Positions 1-6,872 of a stretch of 64,000 bases of DNA are shown here, piece by piece. A program made the translations under genes and the position numbers. The stretch's first letter is position 1. Each line of letters opens with the position of its first letter. The stretch spans positions 1 through 64,000 of the forward strand of contig NZ_RCUW01000002.1 in NCBI RefSeq assembly GCF_003667525.1. The letters run 5' to 3'. A model generated the notes under the pieces. It searched no databases, was not told where the DNA came from, and saw only the letters and a program-made list of their open reading frames with translations. This DNA comes from Mycetocola_B reblochoni (GTDB taxonomy: Bacteria; Actinomycetota; Actinomycetes; Actinomycetales; Microbacteriaceae).

Positions 1-127
1 TTTCGCACTGATCAAGCAATGGCGCGGCATCGCGACCCGCTACGACAAACTCGCCATCACCTACAGAGCCGGAGCCGTCCTCCACGCCTGCCTCACCTGG
101 GCGACCCTATTAGGAGACACGCCCTAG
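1..127 (+). mobile_element. IS5-family transposase, C-terminal fragment (cut by window edge)
   Basis: The first 127 bases encode, in frame from base 2, the last 41 residues of a DDE transposase (FALIKQWRGIATRYD followed by a hydrophobic tail ending GDTP and TAG). The pattern of a Trp-Arg-Gly-Ile-Ala-Thr-Arg-Tyr-Asp block close to the C terminus is typical of actinobacterial IS5-family transposases. The rest of the element lies outside the window. The element seems to end at a CTAG at 124-127; CTAG would fit the YTAR target duplication of the IS5 subgroup, but the other end is not visible. The same CTAG supplies the stop codon of the convergent regulator gene. Confidence 0.8.
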
Positions 128-1125
128 ACGACACCCGGCTGGTCGGAGAACGGCGCCACCGGCAGGTCCCCGCCGCGCGGGTCCGCGTCCTCCTCGAGCA
201 GCCAGCGCGCCACGCCCTCGTCCGTGATCAGCTCCGTGCAGATCCCGCTGGTCACCACCGCGCGGGCCACAGCGCGCTTCTCCGCGCCCGAGATCACGGC
301 GATGCTCGTCCTGGCGTTGCGCAGCACATCCAGCTCCAGGCCGACCGTCCTGGCGTCAAGCGCCGGGTCGACGACCATCCCCTCGGCGTCGACGTAGCGG
401 CCGAGCACGTCGCCGACCGCACCCCGGCGGACCAGCTCGTCGATGTCGTCGGTCGTCAGGTAGCCGCTCTCGACATGGGCGGATCCGTGGTCGGCGGGGC
501 CCGCGCTGAACAGGAAAGCGTTCGCTGCCCGTGCCCGGTCGAGCACCGCGGCGACGGTCCTGTCCGCGACGATGCTCTGCGCCGTCTCCAGCCGCTCCAG
601 GATCGCCGGGCTCGGCAGCAGGCTGAGCGGCCCCGAGCCCTTGCGGGCGATCTCCGCCGCCGTCGCCGCCGCCGTGCCCGAGCGCGGATTGAGGCTGACC
701 CCGCCGTTGATCTGCACGACCCCGACCCCGACGCCCCACCGCTCGCCGAGCGCACCGGCGACCGCGTTGATCGTCCGGCCCCAGCTGACGCCGAGGATCC
801 GCGGCACGGGGCGCAGGCTCGCGAGCGAGTCGGCCGCCGCCTGCCCGATGCGCTCGCGCAGCTCCGAGCCGTCACCCGCACCGTAGAGGGGGACGACGAC
901 CGCGCCGTCCAGGCCGAACCGATCGACCAGTCGCCGCTCGAGCGCCAGCTTCCGCGCCCGCGGGTGCACGATCTCGATCCGGATGAAACCACGCTCCCGG
1001 GCGGACGACAGCAGTCGGCCGACCTTCCAGCGGGTGACCCCGAGGATCGCGCCGACCTCGTCCTGGGTCTTGCCCTCGTCGTAGTAGAGCTCAGCGGCAC
1101 GGATGGAGAGGAGCTCGTCGCTCAT
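124..1125 (-). CDS. SorC/DeoR-type sugar-binding transcriptional regulator
   Basis: A 333-residue protein with an N-terminal helix-turn-helix (residues about 8-50, with EVGAILGVTRWKVGRLL as the recognition region) followed by a SorC-type sugar-phosphate-binding domain to the C terminus. The family represses or activates sugar and polyol operons and binds a phosphorylated sugar; the effector cannot be told here. Length is close to the usual 310-330; the last 20 or so residues after VARWLL are extra. ATG at 1125 is preceded by a GAAAGG ribosome site. It lies downstream of an MFS gene on the same strand with a 105-base gap. Its stop TAG is read from the end of the neighbouring insertion sequence, so the tail may have been altered by the insertion. 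Confidence 0.9.
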   Translation of the reverse strand: MSDELLSIRAAELYYDEGKTQDEVGAILGVTRWKVGRLLSSARERGFIRIEIVHPRARKLALERRLVDRFGLDGAVVVPLYGAGDGSELRERIGQAAADSLASLRPVPRILGVSWGRTINAVAGALGERWGVGVGVVQINGGVSLNPRSGTAAATAAEIARKGSGPLSLLPSPAILERLETAQSIVADRTVAAVLDRARAANAFLFSAGPADHGSAHVESGYLTTDDIDELVRRGAVGDVLGRYVDAEGMVVDPALDARTVGLELDVLRNARTSIAVISGAEKRAVARAVVTSGICTELITDEGVARWLLEEDADPRGGDLPVAPFSDQPGVV

Positions 1126-1221
1126 GGACGGACCTTTCGACGGGGGCGATACCCCTCCAGGCTACGTTCGCGTCGCAGGATCTCCAAGCGAGCAGCGCAG
1201 TGCGCGGACGCGCAGACCGGC

Positions 1222-1254
1222 CGGGGCCGCTCAGTCCATCAGCCCGCGGCCCCG
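1222..1254 (-). terminator. Hairpin at the 3' end of the MFS gene
   Basis: A perfect 9-bp GC-only stem (1222-1230 with 1246-1254) and 15-base loop straddle the stop codon of the MFS gene. No U-tract follows, as is common in high-GC actinobacteria. It could terminate the ribF-MFS operon or stabilise its 3' end. Confidence 0.45.
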
Positions 1255-2463
1255 CAGCTCGGACTCGACCGTCCTGTTGCGCGCGACGATGAGACCCGCG
1301 GGGATGCACAGCGTGCACAGCGCCGCCAGCAGCAGCAGGCCGGGGGTCCACGACCCCGTCGCGTCGTGCAGCAGCCCCATCCCGAGCGGGCCGAGGCCGG
1401 CCGCGACGTAGGCTGCTCCCTGCACGAAGCCGCTGAGGGCGAGGGCGCCCGACTGCGTCGCCGAGCGCACGTTGATCAGGGTCAGCGCCATCGGGAACAG
1501 CAGCGGGCCCATGCCCGCCAGCGCCACCCACAGCACGGGCAGCGTCGTCGGGGCGAGCACCAGGCCCAGATAGCCCGCCACGAAGAACGCCCCGCCCGCG
1601 CATACGACCAGGTCGATGCGGCGGAAGCGGGTCACCATCATCGGCACGAGGATCGCCGTCGGGATCCCCATCGCGGCGAACAGCGACAGGTACAGCCCCG
1701 CCTCCGCCGCGCTGGCCCCCGCGACGTCCTGCATGATCGACGGCAGCCAGGCGAACATCGAGTACGCGCCGATGGAGGACTCCATCAGGACCACGACCAG
1801 CGCCCACGCGATCCACGATCGGGCGACGGGCACGCGGCCGCTCGGCTCGCCGATGATGTCGATGAGACCGGTGGCGACGCCGCGGCGGCGTTCGGCGAGA
1901 AGCTGGATCACCCACGGCACGAGCGCGGCACCGGCGAACAGGCCCCACAGTCCGAGCGACACGTGCCAGCTGCTGCCCTCGGCGACGGGAACCGCGACCA
2001 GGGGAGGGAACAGCGTGCTCACGGCCATGACGGTGGCGTACAGCGAGGTCATCAGGCCGACCCTGTCGGGGAAGTACTTCTTCACCAGGGGCGGCAGGAG
2101 CACGTTCCCCGCTCCCATGCCGGCGAAACAGATCGCACTGCCGATGGCGAGCTGGGGGAAGCCGCCGGCTGCGGCCCTCACCAGGTGGCCGCCGAGCATC
2201 GCGGCGATGGCGACGATGAGGACCGCCTCGATCGGGTAGCGGCGCGACACGAGCGGGGTGAGCAGACCGAAGACCGCGAAGCACAGCGGCGGCAGCATGC
2301 CGAGGAAGCCGGCACCGAGCGCGCCCAGTCCGATGTCGGCATCGATCACGCCGACCAGCGGGGACAGTGCACCGACGGCCGTGCGCAGGTTGACCGCGGC
2401 GAGCATGATCCCGACCAACGCCAGGACGCGGCCCGCCCAGAGGGAACGGCGGGCGGCGGTCAC
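1231..2463 (-). CDS. MFS transporter, CynX/NimT (cyanate permease-like) family
   Basis: A 410-residue integral membrane protein with about 12 hydrophobic helices. The N terminus contains the NLRTAVGALSPLVG signature (LRxAxxxxxPL) at helix 1 that is shared by CynX/NimT-type transporters, and the two halves each have six helices. Substrates in this family include cyanate, 2-nitroimidazole and other small anions; none can be assigned here. The GTG start at 2463 overlaps the stop of ribF by four bases (GTGA), so it is translated from the ribF message. It could be a flavin-unrelated passenger. The family call is firm, the function is not. Confidence 0.88.
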   Translation of the reverse strand: MTAARRSLWAGRVLALVGIMLAAVNLRTAVGALSPLVGVIDADIGLGALGAGFLGMLPPLCFAVFGLLTPLVSRRYPIEAVLIVAIAAMLGGHLVRAAAGGFPQLAIGSAICFAGMGAGNVLLPPLVKKYFPDRVGLMTSLYATVMAVSTLFPPLVAVPVAEGSSWHVSLGLWGLFAGAALVPWVIQLLAERRRGVATGLIDIIGEPSGRVPVARSWIAWALVVVLMESSIGAYSMFAWLPSIMQDVAGASAAEAGLYLSLFAAMGIPTAILVPMMVTRFRRIDLVVCAGGAFFVAGYLGLVLAPTTLPVLWVALAGMGPLLFPMALTLINVRSATQSGALALSGFVQGAAYVAAGLGPLGMGLLHDATGSWTPGLLLLAALCTLCIPAGLIVARNRTVESELRGRGLMD

Positions 2464-3392
2464 GACAGCAGCCGCCTGACGCGCTCCACGTCGTCGCGCA
2501 TCTGCACGATGAGCGGCTCGATCCCGGTGAACGCCACCATTCCCCTGATGCGGTCGACGAACTCGACGTCGACGGTCAGGCCGTACAGGTCGAGGTCGGT
2601 CTGGTCGAGCACGTACGCCTCGACCTGCTTCTGCGGCACCCCGTCGAAGGTCGGGTTGTTGCCGACGGAGACGGCCGCGGGCATGCGCACCCCGTCGGCC
2701 ACCAGCCAGCCGGCGTAGACGCCGTCGGCGGGGATGTAGCCGTCCGCGTCCGGCGTGAGGTTCGCCGTCGGGAAGCCCAGCTCACGGCCGCGCTTGGCCC
2801 CGTGCACGACCTCCCCTCGCACCGTCGGCGCGTGGTTGAGCAGCGCGGCGGCCGCGGCGACCTCTCCCCGGCCGAGCAGCTCCCTGATCCAACTGGACGA
2901 CGCACGCCTGTCCCCGTTGGGGTGGACGTCGGCGACGACGTCGACGTCGAAACCGTAGCGCTCGCCGAGCCGGGTGAGCGCGGCCGCGTCACCGGCCCCC
3001 CTGTGGCCGAACCGGAAGTCCTCGCCGACGATGACCAGGCGCGCGTGCAGCGCGTCGTGGAGGATCGTGCGGACGAAGTCCTCCGGGCTCAGCCGCGACA
3101 GCTCCTCGTCGAAGGGCAGCGTCAACGTCGCGTCGACGCCGCTCGCCGCCAGCAGCTCGGCCTTACGCTCCTCGCCGAGCAACGGCTCGGGGCACGCCTC
3201 CGGGTTGATCACCGCGAGAGGGTTGCGGTCGAAGGTCACGACGACCGACGACAGCCCCTCCGCACGGGAGCGCTCGATGAGATCGGTGATCACCGCGCGA
3301 TGGCCGGCGTGGACCCCGTCGAACTTGCCGATCGTCACCGCGGACGGCCCGAAGTCCTGCGGGATGCCCGCCACACCCTTCGCCGAGATCAC
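2460..3392 (-). CDS. ribF: Bifunctional riboflavin kinase / FAD synthetase
   Basis: Makes FMN from riboflavin and then FAD. With the GTG start at 3392 the protein has 310 residues, the normal length. The N-terminal adenylyltransferase domain has GKFDGVHAGHR (nucleotidyltransferase HxGH at residues 28-31) and EDFRFGH; the C-terminal flavokinase domain has GRELGFPTANL and VSVGNNPTF. A longer frame opens upstream at 3485, but GTG 3392 overlaps the stop of the upstream membrane-protein gene (GTGA) and has GGAG seven bases before it, so it is preferred. It is co-translated with the small membrane protein upstream and the MFS gene downstream. Confidence 0.96.
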   Translation of the reverse strand: MISAKGVAGIPQDFGPSAVTIGKFDGVHAGHRAVITDLIERSRAEGLSSVVVTFDRNPLAVINPEACPEPLLGEERKAELLAASGVDATLTLPFDEELSRLSPEDFVRTILHDALHARLVIVGEDFRFGHRGAGDAAALTRLGERYGFDVDVVADVHPNGDRRASSSWIRELLGRGEVAAAAALLNHAPTVRGEVVHGAKRGRELGFPTANLTPDADGYIPADGVYAGWLVADGVRMPAAVSVGNNPTFDGVPQKQVEAYVLDQTDLDLYGLTVDVEFVDRIRGMVAFTGIEPLIVQMRDDVERVRRLLS

Positions 3393-3814
3393 GCGGTCCG
3401 CTCCGGGTGCCTGGCCAGCCACCACATGCCGAGGACCGGAAGGACGAGCGGCACGAACAGGTAGCCCTGGCCGTACACGCTCCACACGGTCGCGTGCTGG
3501 AAGTGCTCGGGTACGACGAGGCTGAGCGTCCCGACGACGATCACGCCGACGAGCTCGAAGACGATGGTCACCCAGGCGAGGCGGTACGCGGAACGGCCGG
3601 GGAGGATGAGCGCGACCGTGGCGACGATGTACACGATGGCCGCCACCGCGGAGAGCGTGTAGGCCAGCGGCGCCTCGTCGAAGGAGCGGACGATCTGCGA
3701 GAACGACCGGCCGGTCGCCGCGAGCGCGAGGATCGCGTACACGACGACGAGGACCCTGCCCACGCCTGGGGTCCGGGGGCTCCGCACGGGGGCTGGCACT
3801 GGCTGTTCACTCAT
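3389..3814 (-). CDS. Small four-helix integral membrane protein (unknown function)
   Basis: A 141-residue protein with four predicted membrane helices (about residues 18-36, 50-71, 79-101 and 118-135) and short polar ends. I do not recognise a characterised family. It lies directly upstream of ribF with a four-base overlap, and downstream of truB and another small membrane protein. A -10 box TAGACT (3824-3829) ends nine bases before the ATG, so the message probably has a very short or no leader and this gene may also start its own transcript with ribF and the MFS gene. Confidence 0.8.
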   Translation of the reverse strand: MSEQPVPAPVRSPRTPGVGRVLVVVYAILALAATGRSFSQIVRSFDEAPLAYTLSAVAAIVYIVATVALILPGRSAYRLAWVTIVFELVGVIVVGTLSLVVPEHFQHATVWSVYGQGYLFVPLVLPVLGMWWLARHPERTA

Positions 3815-3886
3815 AACCCGTCAAGTCTAGGCGACGGGGACGACGGCGCGGGGACGACGACGCACGCGGTCATCACCGCCGGAGGC

Positions 3887-4264
3887 TCACGCGGGGACGT
3901 AGACCTGGACGGACCAGATCTGCTGCATCCGGTAGAGCATGATCGCGACCGCGACGGCGGCCACCCCGAGCACCACCGTGCTCCACCTGCTGCGGTCGAG
4001 CAGCCCCCAGAACCCCGCCGCGACGGGCAGGAGCGCGGCACTGACCAGGTAGATCCAGAACTCGAGCGGGTCGCCCGTCGGGGTGTTCCCCGTCGCAGGA
4101 GCCGCGACGGCGACGACGATCTGGGCGATGAGCAGCACCTCGACGAGCGCGGTCGCGCCCATCGTCAGGTCGCTCGGCGGTCGCCCCGCCGCGCCGAGGA
4201 CCAGGCAGAGCACGGCGGCGACGCTCGCGACGACGATCTGGACCCAGGTGAGCCACTCGATCAT
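3887..4264 (-). CDS. Small four-helix integral membrane protein (unknown function)
   Basis: A 125-residue protein almost entirely made of four hydrophobic helices (about residues 4-26, 35-57, 69-90 and 94-116) with charged loops PPSDL and DRSRW. Its ATG at 4264 overlaps the truB stop (ATGA), so it is translationally coupled to truB. No catalytic motif is visible. The 72 bases between it and the next gene hold only the promoter-like TAGACT box of that gene. Confidence 0.8.
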   Translation of the reverse strand: MIEWLTWVQIVVASVAAVLCLVLGAAGRPPSDLTMGATALVEVLLIAQIVVAVAAPATGNTPTGDPLEFWIYLVSAALLPVAAGFWGLLDRSRWSTVVLGVAAVAVAIMLYRMQQIWSVQVYVPA

Positions 4265-5175
4265 GACGCCGCCCCGTCCGTCGACGGCGCGCGCACCTCG
4301 TCGGAGGGGAAGTTGGTCACGCTCCTGACCACCCCTCCGGCGACGCGGACGACACCGATCAGCCGCTCGCCGGGCGCGATCGCCGCCCGCAGCCCGTCCG
4401 GAAGCGACGAGGGCAGCTTCTTGCCCTGAGCCAGCGCCGTGGCGGTCGGCTCGTCGACGTCCCAGCGGGCGACGACGGTCTCGGCGACGGCGGCGGGCGT
4501 CAGCAGCCCGTCCGGCACGACGAGCTCGTCGACACCGGCGGCGTCGGCGACGTCGAAGCCCCCCACGCGGGTGCGCCGCAGCCGCGTCAGGTGGCCTCCG
4601 ACGCCCAGCGCCGAGCCGAGGTCACGGGCGAGCGCACGGATGTAGGTCCCCGATCCGCAGTCGACGACCACGTCGAGCTCGATCGTGTCGGCCAGGCGGC
4701 GACGTTCGAGGACCTCGAAGCGGTCGACGCGGACGGGACGGGCCGAGAGCTGCACGTCCTCCCCCGCCCTGGCCCTGTCGTAGGCGCGCCTGCCGTCGAC
4801 CTTGATGGCGCTCACCGCGTTCGGCACCTGCTCGATGTCACCGGTGAGCGCCGCGACCGCCTCGTCGATGGCGACGTCCGTGACGGATGCGAGCTGCGCC
4901 GCGTCCGCGACGGCGACGGTCTCACCGTCCGCGTCGTCGCTCGCCGTGGAACGGCCGAGCAGAATGGTCGCCTCATAGCGTTTGTCGGCTCCGACCAGGT
5001 AGGTCAGCAGCCGGGTCGACGAGTTGACCCCGACGACGAGCAGCCCCGTCGCCATCGGGTCGAGGGTGCCCGCGTGACCGACCTTGCGCGTGCCGGCGAC
5101 GCGGCGGACCCGCGAGACGACGTCGTGGCTGGTCAGGCCCTGCGGCTTGTCGACGAGGAGGATGCCGGATTGCAC
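4261..5175 (-). CDS. truB: tRNA pseudouridine-55 synthase
   Basis: Forms pseudouridine at position 55 of the T-loop of tRNAs. The 304-residue product has the N-terminal ILLVDKPQGLTSHD block, the catalytic motif GHAGTLDPMATG (nucleophile Asp39), the SAIKVDGRRAYDRAR motif and a C-terminal PUA-like part. I chose GTG 5175 because an AAAGGA ribosome site sits seven bases upstream; an in-frame ATG at 5205 would add ten residues (MARSSRKEPL). In most actinobacteria truB directly follows rbfA; here mutY on the opposite strand separates them. It leads an operon with two small membrane genes and possibly ribF. Confidence 0.96.
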   Translation of the reverse strand: MQSGILLVDKPQGLTSHDVVSRVRRVAGTRKVGHAGTLDPMATGLLVVGVNSSTRLLTYLVGADKRYEATILLGRSTASDDADGETVAVADAAQLASVTDVAIDEAVAALTGDIEQVPNAVSAIKVDGRRAYDRARAGEDVQLSARPVRVDRFEVLERRRLADTIELDVVVDCGSGTYIRALARDLGSALGVGGHLTRLRRTRVGGFDVADAAGVDELVVPDGLLTPAAVAETVVARWDVDEPTATALAQGKKLPSSLPDGLRAAIAPGERLIGVVRVAGGVVRSVTNFPSDEVRAPSTDGAAS

Positions 5176-5240
5176 GAGGGGTTCCTTTCGAGAAGACCGT
5201 GCCATCCTCCCACAGCGCCGCGGTGGTCGGTGGCGCCGCC

Positions 5241-5253
5241 TAGGCTGGGTCCG
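5241..5253 (+). promoter_or_regulatory. Leaderless promoter of mutY (-10 TAGGCT)
   Basis: TAGGCT at 5241-5246 followed by seven bases and then ATG. In actinobacteria this spacing places the transcription start on the A of the start codon. There is no ribosome-binding site before the ATG, which agrees. Confidence 0.6.
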
Positions 5254-6135
5254 ATGAGCAATCCCCTGTCCGCCGCCGTGATCGACTGGTTCGAGCACAA
5301 CGGCCGCGACCTGCCCTGGCGCCGTGACGGCTTCACCCCGTGGGGCACGCTGGTCAGCGAGTTCATGCTCCAGCAGACGCCCGTCCAGCGGGTGCTCCCC
5401 CGTCTCGAGGAGTGGCTCCGCCGCTGGCCGACACCGGCCGACCTGGCGGCGGCTGCCCCGGGGGACGCGGTGAGAGCGTGGGCGAACCTCGGCTACCCCC
5501 GCCGAGCCCTGTGGCTGCACCGGGCCGCGGAGCAGATCGTCGACCGGCACGGCGGCGTCGTGCCCGACGACGTCGACGCCCTGCTGGCCCTCACCGGCAT
5601 CGGCGACTACACGGCGAGGGCCGTCGCCGTCTTCGCCTACGGCTCCCGCCACCCCGTCGTCGACACGAACACCCGCCGCGTCATCGCCCGTGCGGTTCAC
5701 GGCAACGCCGAGCCCGCGCCGCCGCGCCGCAGCGACCTGGCCGACATGGAGGCTCTGCTGCCCGACGACGACGTCGAGCAGGCCGAGATGAACGCCGGGC
5801 TGATGGAGCTCGGCGCCCTCGTGTGCACGGCCAGGCGTCCCGCCTGCGAGGTGTGCCCGATCGCGGACCAGTGCCAGTGGCTGCTCGCCGGTTCACCCCC
5901 GTACGCCGGACCGCGGCGCGCGACGCAGAAGGCCTACGAGGGCAGCGACCGCCACGTGCGCGGACTCATCCTGGCCGCGCTCCGCGGCAGCGACACCGTG
6001 ACGGCCGAGACCGTCGAGGGGCTCTGGCCCGACCCCGTCCAGCGCGACCGCGCACTCGCGGGTCTGATCGCGGACGGCCTGGTCGTTCCGGCGTCCGACG
6101 CCAGCGAGCCCTGCACCCGGTACCGCCTTCCCTGA
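5254..6135 (+). CDS. mutY: A/G-specific adenine DNA glycosylase
   Basis: Removes adenine mispaired with 8-oxoguanine. The 293-residue protein has the DLPWRRDGFTPW start, the catalytic Glu in SEFMLQQTPVQRV, the helix-hairpin-helix LTGIGDYTARAVAVFAYG with the catalytic Asp in VVDTNTRRV, and the iron-sulfur loop C-x6-C-x2-C-x5-C (around residues 190-207). The region after it is only about 85 residues, so the C-terminal NUDIX-like 8-oxoG domain is short or absent, as in many actinobacterial MutY. It is transcribed alone, divergent from truB and convergent with rbfA, from a leaderless promoter. Confidence 0.96.
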   Translation: MSNPLSAAVIDWFEHNGRDLPWRRDGFTPWGTLVSEFMLQQTPVQRVLPRLEEWLRRWPTPADLAAAAPGDAVRAWANLGYPRRALWLHRAAEQIVDRHGGVVPDDVDALLALTGIGDYTARAVAVFAYGSRHPVVDTNTRRVIARAVHGNAEPAPPRRSDLADMEALLPDDDVEQAEMNAGLMELGALVCTARRPACEVCPIADQCQWLLAGSPPYAGPRRATQKAYEGSDRHVRGLILAALRGSDTVTAETVEGLWPDPVQRDRALAGLIADGLVVPASDASEPCTRYRLP

Positions 6136-6230
6136 GTTCCCCGAGACTGACGTCCCTGGCGGGCCTGCCCCCGCCGCGATCATCGCAGCCGACGTGCCAC
6201 GGGACGGCGCTCTCCACGCCCCGCCGCGCG

Positions 6231-6273
6231 ACGACGGCGCGGCCCCACCGAGAGGGTGGGGCCGCGCCGTCGT
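6231..6273. terminator. Bidirectional terminator between mutY and rbfA
   Basis: A perfect 19-bp inverted repeat (6231-6249 with 6255-6273) with a five-base loop lies between two convergent genes. The symmetry would allow it to act for both mutY and the nusA-infB-rbfA transcript. Confidence 0.85.
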
Positions 6274-6288
6274 CTCCGCCTGTCCGGG

Positions 6289-6729
6289 TCAGTCCTCGTC
6301 GGACTCGGCCTCGCGCGGCTTCTGGTAGGGGTCGGCGTCCCCCGCGAATTGCGCGGACGATGCCTGCGCCGTCGTGGCGGAGTCCCGCTCACGCGCCTCG
6401 CGCAGGAGCGCCTCGATGTGGGAGGCGTTCTCGGGGATGCCGTCGAGGACGAACTCGAGCGAGGGCGTCAGCCTGGCGTTGATGTTGCGGCCCACCTCCG
6501 TCCGCAGCATGCCCGTCGCCGAGACGAGTGCGGCAGCCGTCCCCTCGCGCTCCTCCTCCGTGCCGAGGACCGTGTAGAACACGGTCGCGTGCTGGAGGTC
6601 GCCCGTCACCTGGACGTCGGTGATCGTCACGAACCCGAGCCGGGGGTCACGGAGCCCCTTGTCGAGCCGTTCGGCGATGACCTCCTTGATGCGGTCAGCC
6701 AACTTGCGTGCGCGCGGGTTCTCGCCCAT
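6289..6729 (-). CDS. rbfA: 30S ribosome-binding factor A
   Basis: Binds immature 30S subunits and helps process the 16S rRNA 5' end, also in cold adaptation. The 146-residue product has the family start ENPRARKLADRIKEVIAERL and the KH-type fold core DPRLGFVTITDVQVTGDLQHA. The C-terminal 25 residues are an acidic, disordered tail. ATG 6729 follows an AGGAGAGG ribosome site by six bases; an upstream in-frame start at 6753 has none. It is the last gene of the nusA-ylxR-infB-rbfA unit, 143 bases after infB. Confidence 0.96.
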   Translation of the reverse strand: MGENPRARKLADRIKEVIAERLDKGLRDPRLGFVTITDVQVTGDLQHATVFYTVLGTEEEREGTAAALVSATGMLRTEVGRNINARLTPSLEFVLDGIPENASHIEALLREARERDSATTAQASSAQFAGDADPYQKPREAESDED

Positions 6730-6825
6730 GTGTTCCTCTCCTGACCCGGCCAACGGCCGATGATCCTCTGCGCCCTGCGGCGCGCTCCCACTCTGCCACG
6801 GCGACGAGCCCCGACAGAAACCGGC

Positions 6826-6857
6826 TCCGGCCGGTCCGCTAACGCGAACCGGCCGGA
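6826..6857 (-). terminator. Hairpin between infB and rbfA
   Basis: A perfect 10-bp stem (6826-6835 with 6848-6857) and 12-base loop, 15 bases after the infB stop. It may attenuate or process the message so that rbfA is made in smaller amounts. No U-tract. Confidence 0.5.
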
Positions 6858-6872
6858 CCCATGTGCCCTGCG

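Noticed and set aside
19..2718. Open frame of 899 codons on the plus strand
   Set aside because: It is the antisense shadow of the regulator, MFS and ribF genes; the composition is His/Arg/Asp/Gln-rich without any known domain, as usual for reverse frames of GC-rich genes.
3390..3485. N-terminal extension of RibF to 3485
   Set aside because: It would lie inside the upstream membrane-protein gene and has no family similarity; the GTGA overlap and ribosome site favour 3392.
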